Below, piece after piece: positions 27,118 through 35,984 of a stretch of DNA of 64,000 nt (positions are counted from its first letter, which is position 1; the number at the start of each line of letters is the position of its first letter). Below the pieces are notes generated by a model, which saw only the letters and a list, made by a program, of their open reading frames with translations, had not been told where the DNA came from and made no database searches. Source of the stretch: Prevotella sp. UBA4217 (GTDB taxonomy: Bacteria > Bacteroidota > Bacteroidia > Bacteroidales > Bacteroidaceae); assembly GCA_002379425.1 (NCBI GenBank), contig DFTH01000004.1, positions 1-64,000 on the forward strand, given 5' to 3'. The position numbers and the translations under genes were made by a program.

Positions 27118-28047
27118 TTAGCCTTTCATCTTGTCAATGATGTTCATGACATATTCTAATTCCTCCTCATTAGCAAAGGGAATGCTGATCTTGCCTTTTC
27201 CCTGCTGGTTGCATGTCATGGACACCTTTACTTTGAAGAGGTCGGCCAGGCGGTCTCTCAGTATGGAGTATTCTAGCGGCAACTGCGAACTGGGAGCCAC
27301 CGTCCTTTTGGCAGACTGTATGTTCTCTCCATTCTTGATAATCTGAACCATCTCTTCCACCTTGCGTACAGAGTAGGCGTTACGCTGTAGTTCCTTGAAG
27401 AGTTTCAGTTGGGCCGATGGACTCTCCAGGGACAAGAGGGCGCGTGCATGCCCCATGTCCATCTCCTTGTTCTTCAGGGCCATCTGGATCTGAGCAGGAA
27501 GTTTCAGCAGACGAAGGTAATTCGTGATGGAGGTGCGGCTCTTGCCGACACGTGAAGATATCCGTTCCTGGGTCATTCCTGTCGTCTCAGATAGATGCTG
27601 ATAGGCAAGGGCGATCTCGATGGCATTCAGGTCCTCACGCTGTATATTCTCCACAAGTGCCATTTCCATGACATTGTCATCTTCGGCAGTCCTGATATAT
27701 GCAGGTATTGTCTTAAGTCCAGCCATCTGGGAAGCCCGCCACCTGCGTTCGCCAGCGATGATCTGGTATTTCCCGTCAGTTGTCTGCCGGAGGGTAATAG
27801 GTGTGATGATGCCCATCTCGCTGATGCTGGCAGCAAGATCCTTAAGGGCTCCTTCGTCAAATTCACGACGGGGCTGGTTGGGGTTTGCTTCGATGAGGTC
27901 GATGGCAATTTCACTCAAGTTGGAAGTGCCTTGTGTCTGAATGTCACCTGTGTCGATCAGCGCGTCCAATCCTCGCCCTTTCCCTGTTCCGATATTATCC
28001 AGGCCTCTGCCCAGGACATTTCTGTCATATTTCTTTTTTACAGCCAT
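27118..28047 (-). CDS. parB: Chromosome partitioning protein ParB
   Basis: A centromere-binding CTP-dependent clamp of 309 residues. The CTPase/ParB-N motifs are ENPNQPRREFD-like (EANPNQPRREF), GERRWRAS and ENIQREDLN. The central helix-turn-helix has RISSRVGKSRTSITNYLRLLKLP, and the C-terminus dimerises. It is 12 bases downstream of parA. I did not find a clear parS site (TGTTNCACGTGAAACA type) in the window by eye. Confidence 0.95.
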   Translation of the reverse strand: MAVKKKYDRNVLGRGLDNIGTGKGRGLDALIDTGDIQTQGTSNLSEIAIDLIEANPNQPRREFDEGALKDLAASISEMGIITPITLRQTTDGKYQIIAGERRWRASQMAGLKTIPAYIRTAEDDNVMEMALVENIQREDLNAIEIALAYQHLSETTGMTQERISSRVGKSRTSITNYLRLLKLPAQIQMALKNKEMDMGHARALLSLESPSAQLKLFKELQRNAYSVRKVEEMVQIIKNGENIQSAKRTVAPSSQLPLEYSILRDRLADLFKVKVSMTCNQQGKGKISIPFANEEELEYVMNIIDKMKG

Positions 28048-28059
28048 GATAGTTTATGG

Positions 28060-28824
28060 TTATTTGTTCTTGTGGATGATTTCCTTGGCGAGTGCCAAGT
28101 GGTTCTTACTGCCTGTCGAGTCTGCGTCATAAAGGATGACGGGAAGTCCATGACTGGGAGCCTCGGACAGTTTGACATTACGCTGGATGACAGTCTTGAA
28201 TACCAGTTCCTGGAAATGACGCTTTACTTCGTCGTAAATCTGGTTGGCCAGTCTCAGACGACTGTCAAACATCGTCAGCAGGAAACCTTCAATCTCCAGT
28301 TTTGTGTTTAACTTATTCTTTATGATCTTAATGGTGTTAAGCAACTTGCTGATGCCTTCAAGCGCGAAATACTCACACTGTACAGGGATAATCACAGAGT
28401 CGGCGGCTGTCAGGGCGTTGACTGTGATGAGGCCCAGCGAAGGAGAACAGTCAATAAGGATATAGTCATATTCGTGACGGATGGGTTTCAGGAGATTCTT
28501 AATGACTTTTTCCCTGTCGTTCAGGTTCAGCATCTCAATCTCTGCCCCCACCAGGTCGATATGGCTGGGAATGATGTCCAGTCCCTCTATGTCGGTCGTA
28601 TAGACGGCTTCGTGTACGTCAGCCTGATTAATGATACATTCATATAACGAACATTCTACTTCCGTGATGTCAACACCCAAGCCACTCGATGCGTTGGCCT
28701 GTGGGTCTGCATCCACCACTAGTACGGTCTTCTCTAATGTAGCGAGTGAGGCGGCCAAATTTATTGTCGTGGTAGTCTTTCCTACACCGCCTTTCTGGTT
28801 TGCTAAAGCAATGATCTTACCCAT
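28060..28824 (-). CDS. parA: Chromosome partitioning ATPase ParA (Soj)
   Basis: A 254-residue ParA/MinD-type ATPase with the deviant Walker A KGGVGKTTT, Walker A' (VVDADPQANASSGLG) and Walker B (YILIDCSPSLGLI). It is the short chromosomal form without an N-terminal DNA-binding domain. It is the first gene of a six-gene - strand operon reaching pectinesterase, transcribed divergently from surE. Confidence 0.96.
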   Translation of the reverse strand: MGKIIALANQKGGVGKTTTTINLAASLATLEKTVLVVDADPQANASSGLGVDITEVECSLYECIINQADVHEAVYTTDIEGLDIIPSHIDLVGAEIEMLNLNDREKVIKNLLKPIRHEYDYILIDCSPSLGLITVNALTAADSVIIPVQCEYFALEGISKLLNTIKIIKNKLNTKLEIEGFLLTMFDSRLRLANQIYDEVKRHFQELVFKTVIQRNVKLSEAPSHGLPVILYDADSTGSKNHLALAKEIIHKNK

Positions 28825-28866
28825 TTGAATCTAACTAAATCTTAATAAAAATGAGGAATTTGGGCA

Positions 28867-28874
28867 CAAAGTTA
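28867..28874 (-). promoter_or_regulatory. Promoter of the parA operon
   Basis: TAACTTTG on the - strand, 42 bases before ATG 28824. It shares a 153-base divergent gap with the surE promoter. Confidence 0.65.
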
Positions 28875-28948
28875 CGAAATTATTCATAATTCAGAATTCT
28901 TTTTTGAAAAAAAGCGGTCTCACAGAGCGTATAATTCATATTTTTTTG

Positions 28949-28956
28949 TAATTTTG
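28949..28956 (+). promoter_or_regulatory. Promoter of the surE operon
   Basis: TAATTTTG, 21 bases before ATG 28978. Confidence 0.65.
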
Positions 28957-28977
28957 CGCTCAAAATGACGATATTTT

Positions 28978-29763
28978 ATGGAAATTAAACGACCATTATT
29001 CCTTATTTCCAATGATGACGGCTATCAGGCAAATGGTATCAATGCCCTTGTGGAGATGCTGATTGGCATTGGGGATATTATCGTCTGTGCTCCAGAAATA
29101 CCTTGTAGTGGTATGTCTTGTGCCTTCTCTGCAACGGCTCCTCTCAGGCTTCGGCTTCGGGAACGGAGGGAAGGGTTGGAAGTGTGGTCCTGTACAGGTA
29201 CGCCTGTGGATTGTGTGAAGATGGCGCTGGCAGAACTTGTCCCGAGGAAGCCAGACATGGTGGTAGGCGGTATCAACCATGGCGATAATGCGTCAGTCAA
29301 TGTCCATTATAGCGGAACGATGGGGGTAACGCTGGAAGGCTGCATGAAATACATTCCTTCCGTAGCATTCTCCCTCTGTGATTCTCGCGAGGATGCAGAT
29401 TTTGAACCATTACGGTCCTTGGTATGCGGGATCGTCTTAAAAGTCCTGAGGGAAGGACTCCCTCTGGGTGTCTGTCTGAATGTGAACTTCCCTCTGTCTG
29501 ATTCTGGGGATGCGAGTAAACCCTACAAGGGTGTGAGGGTCTGTAGGATGTCAAAGGGCTCATGGGGAAATGAGGTCGTCAGGTGCCGGCATCCGCGTGG
29601 CTATGACTATTGGTGGATGGCTGGTGATTATACGAATGACGAGCCCGATGCCGAGGATACAGACCGCTGGGCGTTGTCACACGGCTATGTGGCTATCACG
29701 CCGACCCAGACAGATGTGACGGCTTACTCGGCTCTGGAGACCATAAAATCCTGGGAAATATGA
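28978..29763 (+). CDS. surE: 5'/3'-nucleotidase SurE
   Basis: A metal-dependent nucleoside monophosphate phosphatase of 261 residues. The N-terminal metal motif is ISNDDGYQANG, with GGINHGDNA (Asn ligand) and SGTMGVTLEG further on. It overlaps lpxB by 4 bases (ATGA), so the two are translationally coupled, a common pairing in Bacteroidales. Confidence 0.95.
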   Translation: MEIKRPLFLISNDDGYQANGINALVEMLIGIGDIIVCAPEIPCSGMSCAFSATAPLRLRLRERREGLEVWSCTGTPVDCVKMALAELVPRKPDMVVGGINHGDNASVNVHYSGTMGVTLEGCMKYIPSVAFSLCDSREDADFEPLRSLVCGIVLKVLREGLPLGVCLNVNFPLSDSGDASKPYKGVRVCRMSKGSWGNEVVRCRHPRGYDYWWMAGDYTNDEPDAEDTDRWALSHGYVAITPTQTDVTAYSALETIKSWEI

Positions 29764-30908
29764 AATATTATCTTATAGCAGGTGAAGCCTCGGGTGACCT
29801 CCATGCATCTCGGTTGATGAATTCGTTGAAAGATTCTGACAGTTCTGCGGATTTCCGATTCTTTGGGGGCGATCAGATGTTGGCTGTGGGCGGTACCCTG
29901 GTCAAGCATTATCGGGAGATGGCCTATATGGGTTTCATACCTGTCCTTAGGCATCTGCCCACCATACTTCACAATATGGAAATGTGCAAGCAGGATATAT
30001 TGGAGTGGCAGCCGGATGTGGTGATATTGGTTGATTATCCCGGATTTAATCTGGATATCGCCAAGTTTGTCAAGGAAAGGCGAATCTGTCCTGTCTATTA
30101 TTATATCTCTCCCAAGATATGGGCATGGAAGGAATACCGTATCAAGCGTATCAAGCGCGATGTAGATGAACTTTTTTCCATCCTTCCCTTCGAGGTGGAC
30201 TTCTTTGAAGGGAAGCACCACTATCCTATCCACTATGTAGGCAATCCCACGATGAACGAGGTGGATGAGTTCCGCAAGGCATGGCCTTCGCTACGGGAGA
30301 AATTCTATCAGCAGAACGCACTTGCACAGGAGAAACCCATTATTGCCTTGCTTTGCGGAAGCAGAAAGCAGGAAATCAAAGATAACCTGCCTCCGATGCT
30401 CAAGGCTGTTGAGGATTTCTCAGACAGGTATGCAGTAGTGGTAGCCGGGGCACCATCTATTGACAAGGATTATTATCAGCCGTTCTTGGCCGGGCATCAT
30501 GTGAAAATAGTTTATGACCAGACATACAGTCTTCTCTCTGAGGCAAAGGTTGCTCTTGTCACGAGTGGGACGGCTACACTGGAGACGGCGCTCTTTGGTG
30601 TCCCACAAGTGGTTTGCTATAAAACGCCGTTGCCGAAGTTAATAGGTTGGATGCGTCAGAGAGTGCTGAATGTAAAGTATGTGTCGTTGGTAAATCTGAT
30701 AGCAGTTCGTGAGGTCGTAACTGAATTGGTCGCTGACACTTTTTCCGTGGAGAATATTAAGGCGGAATTGCTGAAAATACTTGACGATGGTAGGCGTGCC
30801 CAGATACAAGATGGTTATGCCGAGGTACGGCGAATCCTGGGTGAAGAGAATGCACCAGAGAATGCTGCAAATATCATGTATAACCTTTTAAATAATCAGT
30901 CTAAATGA
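29760..30908 (+). CDS. lpxB: Lipid-A-disaccharide synthase
   Basis: Joins UDP-2,3-diacylglucosamine and lipid X in lipid A synthesis (GT19). It has 382 residues with the signatures AGEASGDLHAS (N-terminus), VDYPGFN, SPKIWAWK, GNPTMNEV and LVTSGTATLETAL. It shows that the cell makes lipid A. The 3' end overlaps the purine permease by 4 bases. Confidence 0.96.
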   Translation: MKYYLIAGEASGDLHASRLMNSLKDSDSSADFRFFGGDQMLAVGGTLVKHYREMAYMGFIPVLRHLPTILHNMEMCKQDILEWQPDVVILVDYPGFNLDIAKFVKERRICPVYYYISPKIWAWKEYRIKRIKRDVDELFSILPFEVDFFEGKHHYPIHYVGNPTMNEVDEFRKAWPSLREKFYQQNALAQEKPIIALLCGSRKQEIKDNLPPMLKAVEDFSDRYAVVVAGAPSIDKDYYQPFLAGHHVKIVYDQTYSLLSEAKVALVTSGTATLETALFGVPQVVCYKTPLPKLIGWMRQRVLNVKYVSLVNLIAVREVVTELVADTFSVENIKAELLKILDDGRRAQIQDGYAEVRRILGEENAPENAANIMYNLLNNQSK

Positions 30909-32221
30909 ACAAGTTTCTTGCATTGTTGGGCTTCGACCCGACAAAACATTCTGTGAGAGTAGAGATGATGGCTGGTCTGACGACCTTTCTGACCATGTCG
31001 TACATCCTTGCCGTCAACCCGTTGATTCTCAGTGATGCGGGTATGGACAAGGGAGCCGTGTTTTCTGCAACAGTCCTTGCCGCTACCGTCGCGACGATGG
31101 TCATGGCCTTCTATGCCAAGTTGCCTTTTGTCTTGGCATCAGGCATGGGTATTAATGCCTTTTTTGCTTATACCCTGGTAATCGTGATGGGATATACCTG
31201 GCAACAGGCACTGGCAGCTGTCTGTATAGAGGGTATCGTCTTCATCTTACTTACCATTTTCAAGGTTCGAGAGGCTATCGTCAATGCCATTCCTCTTAAT
31301 CTTCGCTACTCCATCTCCGTGGGCATAGGCTTATTCATCGCCTTTATCGGACTGAAGAACGGTGGTATCGTAGTCGCCAGCGATGCTACGATGACGGCCC
31401 TCGGAGCATGGACTCCCACAACACTGATTGCTGCAGGTGGCATTCTGTTGGGAGCCATCTTGCTGGCACTTCATGTCAAAGGGGCACTCTTCTATACCAT
31501 TATTATCATGACGCTCATCGGTATCCCTCTCGGTGTGACTCAGATTCCAGAGGGATTTACCATCCTCAGTATGCCACAGTCCATTGAACCAGTCGCCTTA
31601 CATATCGATTTCTCGCGCTTCCTCACTTTTGATATCGAGTATTATATTGTCGTGGCAACCTTGCTCTTCATGGACCTGTTCGACACCATCGGTACGCTGA
31701 TTGGTGCTGCTACGGGAGCAGACATGGTGGATAAGAAGACAGGCAAGATCCCTTCCCTCAACAAGGCCTTGATGGCAGATGCCATTGGTACGACGGTAGG
31801 TGCACTTTGTGGTACATCAACAGTCACGACCTACGTGGAAAGTACGACAGGTATTTTGGAGGGAGGCCGTACAGGACTCACCTCACTAAGCGCTGCCCTT
31901 TTGTTCTTTGCAGCCCTGTTCTTCTCCCCTGTATTCCTGATGATCCCTGCTGCGGCAACTACCAGCGCTCTATTCCTGGTGGGTGTGATGATGCTGCGCT
32001 CCATCGTCCATATTGACTTTATTGATTTTGCAGAGGCGATGCCCTGTTTCGTGACCATGCTCATGATGCCGTTCACAGCCAGTATCTCCGAAGGTATTGT
32101 GCTGGGTATGCTGTCCTATGTGCTTGTCTTTGTCTGTACGGGGCGCTACAACCAACTGACACCGACCATTTATATCCTCTCAGCCTTCTTCGTGCTGAAA
32201 TATATCGCTCCATTACTTTGA
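30905..32221 (+). CDS. NCS2-family purine permease, AzgA-like
   Basis: An inner membrane proton symporter for guanine/hypoxanthine/adenine, of the AzgA branch, 438 residues with about 12-14 membrane helices. Family motifs include TTFLTMSYILAVNP, ASGMGINAFFAYT, FMDLFDTIGTLIG and GTSTVTTYVESTTG. The direct overlap with lpxB gives it a housekeeping promoter. The next gene may provide its outer membrane channel. Confidence 0.93.
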   Translation: MNKFLALLGFDPTKHSVRVEMMAGLTTFLTMSYILAVNPLILSDAGMDKGAVFSATVLAATVATMVMAFYAKLPFVLASGMGINAFFAYTLVIVMGYTWQQALAAVCIEGIVFILLTIFKVREAIVNAIPLNLRYSISVGIGLFIAFIGLKNGGIVVASDATMTALGAWTPTTLIAAGGILLGAILLALHVKGALFYTIIIMTLIGIPLGVTQIPEGFTILSMPQSIEPVALHIDFSRFLTFDIEYYIVVATLLFMDLFDTIGTLIGAATGADMVDKKTGKIPSLNKALMADAIGTTVGALCGTSTVTTYVESTTGILEGGRTGLTSLSAALLFFAALFFSPVFLMIPAAATTSALFLVGVMMLRSIVHIDFIDFAEAMPCFVTMLMMPFTASISEGIVLGMLSYVLVFVCTGRYNQLTPTIYILSAFFVLKYIAPLL

Positions 32222-32243
32222 AAATATATAAAATACTGATGAT

Positions 32244-32957
32244 ATGAAAAAAAGACTATTTTGCGGATTGATGGTCATATTGGCCATGGCCGCACAGGCA
32301 CAGGACATCCAATTGCATTACGATTTTGGTCGTAACATCTATGGCGATGAGCAGCCGGATCGCCAGAAAGTGACAGTCACCCTTGAGCAGTTCAAGGCCG
32401 ATAAATGGGGCTCTTGGTACTATTTCGTCGATATCGACCTCAGTCGCAAGTTCTTCCGCAGCGCCTATACTGAGATATCACGCGAGTTCAATCTCGGCAA
32501 GAATTCTCCTGTTGCGGCCCATATAGAGTACGACGGCGGACTGTATCATGTTACTGGCAGTTATCAGCATGCTGCCCTTATCGGTCCGGCCTACAATGGG
32601 CATTCCGCAGACTTTTCCAAGACTTGGTCTGTGCAGTTGATGTATAAACACTTCTTCAAGAGTTATGAATACACATCGGCCTATCCCAGTTTTCAGTTGA
32701 CGGGTGTATGGAGCACGACCTTTGCCCAGAAAAGATGCACGTTCAGTGGTTTTATTGATTTCTGGCGGGGTGAGAAGGCTGATGGTCATGGACAACTCGT
32801 CATTCTTACCGAGCCCCAGTTCTGGTTCAATGTCACGGAGCACTTCTCTCTGGGTAGCGAGGTAGAGATCAGCAATAATTTCGTCTATAATATGAAGTCG
32901 GATAGCGACAAGTCGTTCTTCATTAATCCGACGCTCGCTGTAAAGTGGAACTTCTAG
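32244..32957 (+). CDS. DUF5020 family outer membrane protein, Tsx-like
   Basis: A 237-residue exported protein (signal peptide ending AQAQ) in the DUF5020 family. Strand pattern, aromatic girdles and the final Phe (AVKWNF) point to a 12-strand-class barrel, and the layout recalls Tsx nucleoside channels (IQLHYDFGRNIYG, YYFVDIDL). It follows a purine permease by 22 bases, so a role as nucleoside/nucleobase pore is a reasonable inference. Confidence 0.8.
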   Translation: MKKRLFCGLMVILAMAAQAQDIQLHYDFGRNIYGDEQPDRQKVTVTLEQFKADKWGSWYYFVDIDLSRKFFRSAYTEISREFNLGKNSPVAAHIEYDGGLYHVTGSYQHAALIGPAYNGHSADFSKTWSVQLMYKHFFKSYEYTSAYPSFQLTGVWSTTFAQKRCTFSGFIDFWRGEKADGHGQLVILTEPQFWFNVTEHFSLGSEVEISNNFVYNMKSDSDKSFFINPTLAVKWNF

Positions 32958-33030
32958 TGATTATCTGCAAAAGGGTCTGAACGAACTTCTTTTGGCGATC
33001 GCCTGAAGACAATGTATATATATGCACGAT

Positions 33031-33059
33031 AAGCATCACACGAGCCAGGTGTGACGCTT
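33031..33059. terminator. Hairpin between convergent genes
   Basis: 11-base arms (33031-33041 with 33049-33059, one mismatch or wobble) abutting the STAS gene stop. It has no long T run, so termination is plausible but unproven. Confidence 0.4.
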
Positions 33060-33369
33060 ACTGCTTCATCTGTTCTACCTTGATGAACTTAATGAAGCCT
33101 GTCATGCTGAGAATCTTGTATATCTCTGGTCTCACATTTGTCATCTTGAACTGTCCCTTATGCTGCATCACGGTGCGCATGACCTTTTGGATGATGCGCA
33201 GGCCGGAACTGGCCATATATGTGAGTTCTGAACAGTCTATCTCCATATTGACACCATGTTCTGCCAATGCGGGCTGAATATCAGCCTCGAACTGAGCGGA
33301 CTGGGCGGTGTCAATGCGTTGCCCTGTCTTGACGATGGTCTTTCCGTTTTCTTTCAGAATGGTAGTCAT
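33058..33369 (-). CDS. STAS domain protein, MlaB-like or anti-sigma antagonist
   Basis: A single STAS domain of 103 residues. The segment EIDCSELTYMASSGLRII has the conserved Ser (54/55) that is phosphorylated in anti-sigma factor antagonists. It overlaps mlaF by 4 bases (ATGA). In E. coli, MlaB is a stand-alone STAS protein that binds MlaF, so position argues for an MlaB role, whereas the SSGLR motif is closer to SpoIIAA-like proteins. Both remain possible. Confidence 0.85.
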   Translation of the reverse strand: MTTILKENGKTIVKTGQRIDTAQSAQFEADIQPALAEHGVNMEIDCSELTYMASSGLRIIQKVMRTVMQHKGQFKMTNVRPEIYKILSMTGFIKFIKVEQMKQ

Positions 33370-34169
33370 TTGTGGTCTCTGTTAGAATTCGTAGTAGTGA
33401 GTTTTAATCCGTTGTCAATGACGATCTGCCGCATGTTCTTCAACAGGTCGCTGGCGAAGATAAAGTCCGTGAGCCGTTTGTCCTCTGATTCCATGATCAT
33501 GCTGCTCTCACCCTGCCAGGCTTTCTCTCCCTCATAGATGAATATGATATTCTCTCCAATACCCATCACGGAGTTCATGTCATGGGTGTTGATGATGGTC
33601 GTTATGTTGTATTCCTGTGTGATGGAGTGGAGGAGGGCATCGATGACTAAAGAGGTCTTTGGGTCCAGTCCGGAGTTGGGCTCGTCGCAAAACAGGTATT
33701 TGGGATTCAGTGCGATGGCACGGGCGATGGCCACGCGCTTCTGCATACCACCAGAGATCTCTCCGGGAAATTTCTCGTCGGCCCCTTTCAGGTTGACACG
33801 GTCCAGGCATTCCTGGGCACGGCGAGTGCGTTCCTTGAGGGTCATTGTCGAGAACATGTCGAGAGGAAACATGACGTTCTCCAGCACGGTCATCGAGTCA
33901 AAGAGCGCTGCGCTCTGAAATATCATGCCCATTTCGCGACGCATCATCACTTTCTCATGTTTTGACATTCCGACAAAGTCCCGTCCGTCATAGAGCACCT
34001 GCCCACTGGTGGGCTCCAGTAGTCCCACGAGGTTTTTCATCAGCACCGTCTTGCCTGAGCCGCTCTGACCGATGATGAGGTTGGTCTTCCCATCCTCGAA
34101 GGTGGCACTGATATCCTTCAGCACCTCTTTGTCTTCAAAACTCTTATATAGATTCTTGACTTCTATCAT
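33366..34169 (-). CDS. mlaF: ABC transporter ATPase of the Mla phospholipid system
   Basis: The ATPase for retrograde/anterograde phospholipid transport between membranes, about 267 residues. Walker A is GQSGSGKTVL, the signature is ISGGMQKRVAIARA, and Walker B is YLFCDEPNSGLD. Start ATG 34169 (MIEVKNLYKSFEDKEV) is chosen over the upstream frame, which lies inside mlaE. The gap to mlaE is one base, and it overlaps the STAS gene by 4 bases. No mlaD (MCE) gene is in this cluster. Confidence 0.93.
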   Translation of the reverse strand: MIEVKNLYKSFEDKEVLKDISATFEDGKTNLIIGQSGSGKTVLMKNLVGLLEPTSGQVLYDGRDFVGMSKHEKVMMRREMGMIFQSAALFDSMTVLENVMFPLDMFSTMTLKERTRRAQECLDRVNLKGADEKFPGEISGGMQKRVAIARAIALNPKYLFCDEPNSGLDPKTSLVIDALLHSITQEYNITTIINTHDMNSVMGIGENIIFIYEGEKAWQGESSMIMESEDKRLTDFIFASDLLKNMRQIVIDNGLKLTTTNSNRDHK

Positions 34170-34170
34170 T

Positions 34171-34917
34171 TCAACTGAGTAGTTGGGTGAGGAATACATC
34201 ACTGACGAGGATGAGGGCACTGGAGGATACGACAGCATCAGTGCTGGCCTTACCCACATTCACGGAGCCGCCTTCTACCGTATAGCCGAAGAACGCTGGA
34301 ACACTGGAAATGATGAAGGCAAAGAACAGGCTCTTGATGATGCTCATCCACACGAACCACGACTTGAAGTCGTGTTGCAGGCCGATGGTCAGGTCATCGG
34401 GGGGGAGAACATGGCCTATAAAGGCCGTGCCGTAGGCTCCTACGATACCCATTGCCGAGGAGAAGATGACCAGAAAAGGCATGATGGTTATCATACCAGC
34501 AATCTTTGGAAGGATCAGGTAACTGGCAGAGTTGACGCCCATGATCTCCAAGGCATCAATCTGCTGCGTTACTCGCATGGTACCTATCTCAGAGGCGATA
34601 TTCGACCCGACTTTACCAGCCAGAATCAGGCACATGATGGAACTGGAGAACTCCAGCAGCATAATCTCACGAGTGGTATAGCCGCTGACCCAACGGGGCA
34701 TCCATGGGCTCTGGATATTTAGTTTCATCTGGATACAGATGACTGCGCCGATGAAGAAGGAGATTAGCAGGACAATACCAATGGAATTCACACCCAACTG
34801 GGCCATCTCCTTGACGTACTGCTTGAAGAACATTCTCATCCGCTCTGGTCGCGAGAAAGTACGCCCCATCAGCATCAGATATCGACCAAAGGTGGTCAGC
34901 CATTTTGTTATCAACAT
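34171..34917 (-). CDS. mlaE: MlaE family ABC permease
   Basis: An inner membrane permease of 248 residues with about five helices (DUF140/MlaE). The characteristic stretches are REIMLLEFSSSIMCLILAGKVGSNIASEIGTMRVTEQ-like sequence (here GSNIASEIGTMRVTQQIDALE) and PKIAGMITIMPFL. It is first in the mlaE-mlaF-STAS operon, with promoter at 34943. Confidence 0.94.
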   Translation of the reverse strand: MLITKWLTTFGRYLMLMGRTFSRPERMRMFFKQYVKEMAQLGVNSIGIVLLISFFIGAVICIQMKLNIQSPWMPRWVSGYTTREIMLLEFSSSIMCLILAGKVGSNIASEIGTMRVTQQIDALEIMGVNSASYLILPKIAGMITIMPFLVIFSSAMGIVGAYGTAFIGHVLPPDDLTIGLQHDFKSWFVWMSIIKSLFFAFIISSVPAFFGYTVEGGSVNVGKASTDAVVSSSALILVSDVFLTQLLS

Positions 34918-34942
34918 CCCTTATCTATGCATAATTTGGTTG

Positions 34943-34950
34943 CAAAATTA
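34943..34950 (-). promoter_or_regulatory. Promoter of the mlaE operon
   Basis: TAATTTTG on the - strand, 26 bases before ATG 34917. Confidence 0.6.
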
Positions 34951-35003
34951 CAAAATCTTTTCTAATATTTGCATATTATCGAATGAGTTTTCAAATAATT
35001 TTG

Positions 35004-35011
35004 TAACTTTG
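35004..35011 (+). promoter_or_regulatory. Promoter of lptB
   Basis: TAACTTTG, 25 bases before ATG 35037. The mlaE and lptB promoters are back to back about 60 bases apart. Confidence 0.7.
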
Positions 35012-35036
35012 CCACCCAAAAATAGGATATTGCAAG

Positions 35037-35867
35037 ATGAGCGAAGAGATAAATAGCAACGGAGTTCCGGAACAGCCATCTTCACCTCAAGAGGAAGAAC
35101 GGTTGGTCCTCCGGACGGAAGGACTCGTAAAGCGCTATGGTAAACGGACCGTGGTTAATGATGTGAGTTTCGACGTGAAGCAGGGAGAAATTGTCGGACT
35201 CCTGGGGCCGAACGGTGCGGGAAAGACAACATCCTTTTATATGACTACAGGTTTGATCGTGCCCAATGGCGGTCATATCTGGTTGGGCCATGAGGAGGTG
35301 ACGAAATACCCTGTCTATAAGCGTGCCCGTGCAGGTATCGGCTATCTGGCTCAGGAGGCGAGCGTGTTCCGTAAGATGAGTGTGGAGGATAATATCCTCT
35401 CCGTGCTGGAGATGACAGGAAGGCCCCGTGATTACCAGTTGGAGAAATTGGAGAGCCTGATTGCGGAGTTCCGTCTTGGTAAGGTGCGGAAGAATAAGGG
35501 AGACCAACTGTCTGGTGGCGAGCGCCGTCGTACGGAGATTGCCCGCTGTCTGGCCATCGAGCCAAAGTTTATCATGCTCGACGAGCCCTTTGCAGGCGTC
35601 GATCCTATCGCTGTGGAGGATATCCAGCAGATAGTATGGCATCTGAAGTATCGTAATATCGGTATCCTCATTACCGACCATAACGTAGATGAGACGTTGG
35701 CCATCACTGACAGGGCATATCTGCTGTTTGAAGGACGAATCCTGTTCCAAGGGACGCCGGAGGAGTTGGCGGCCAACAAAATCGTGCGTGAAAAATACCT
35801 CACCGAGTCGTTCGAACTGCGCAAGAAGGACTTCCAGGTCTTGGATGAGGAACGTAAGACGCAATAA
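35037..35867 (+). CDS. lptB: LPS export ABC transporter ATPase
   Basis: Powers LPS extraction from the inner membrane as LptB2FG. It has 276 residues: Walker [10 protein letters not shown], signature [16 protein letters not shown], Walker [13 protein letters not shown] and switch ITDHNV. The N-terminus has about 25 extra polar residues before the ABC core. lptF/G are not in the window, but an OstA/LptA-like gene is at 46049. Confidence 0.94.
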   Translation: MSEEINSNGVPEQPSSPQEEERLVLRTEGLVKRYGKRTVVNDVSFDVKQGEIVGLLGPNGAGKTTSFYMTTGLIVPNGGHIWLGHEEVTKYPVYKRARAGIGYLAQEASVFRKMSVEDNILSVLEMTGRPRDYQLEKLESLIAEFRLGKVRKNKGDQLSGGERRRTEIARCLAIEPKFIMLDEPFAGVDPIAVEDIQQIVWHLKYRNIGILITDHNVDETLAITDRAYLLFEGRILFQGTPEELAANKIVREKYLTESFELRKKDFQVLDEERKTQ

Positions 35868-35931
35868 GTTTAGGAGGCATCCCCTGAATGTTAATTATTG
35901 AAAATTGTTAGGTGCTTTCGCTTTTTATGCG

Positions 35932-35939
35932 TACTTTTG
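35932..35939 (+). promoter_or_regulatory. Promoter of tig
   Basis: TACTTTTG, 45 bases before ATG 35985. The -33 element is unclear. Confidence 0.6.
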
Positions 35940-35984
35940 CACCTCAAATTTCGATTGTATATATTTAATAAGGTATAAAAAACG

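Noticed and set aside
34169..34259. A longer N-terminus for MlaF
   Set aside because: The extra 30 codons lie inside mlaE, and the ABC core begins exactly at ATG 34169.
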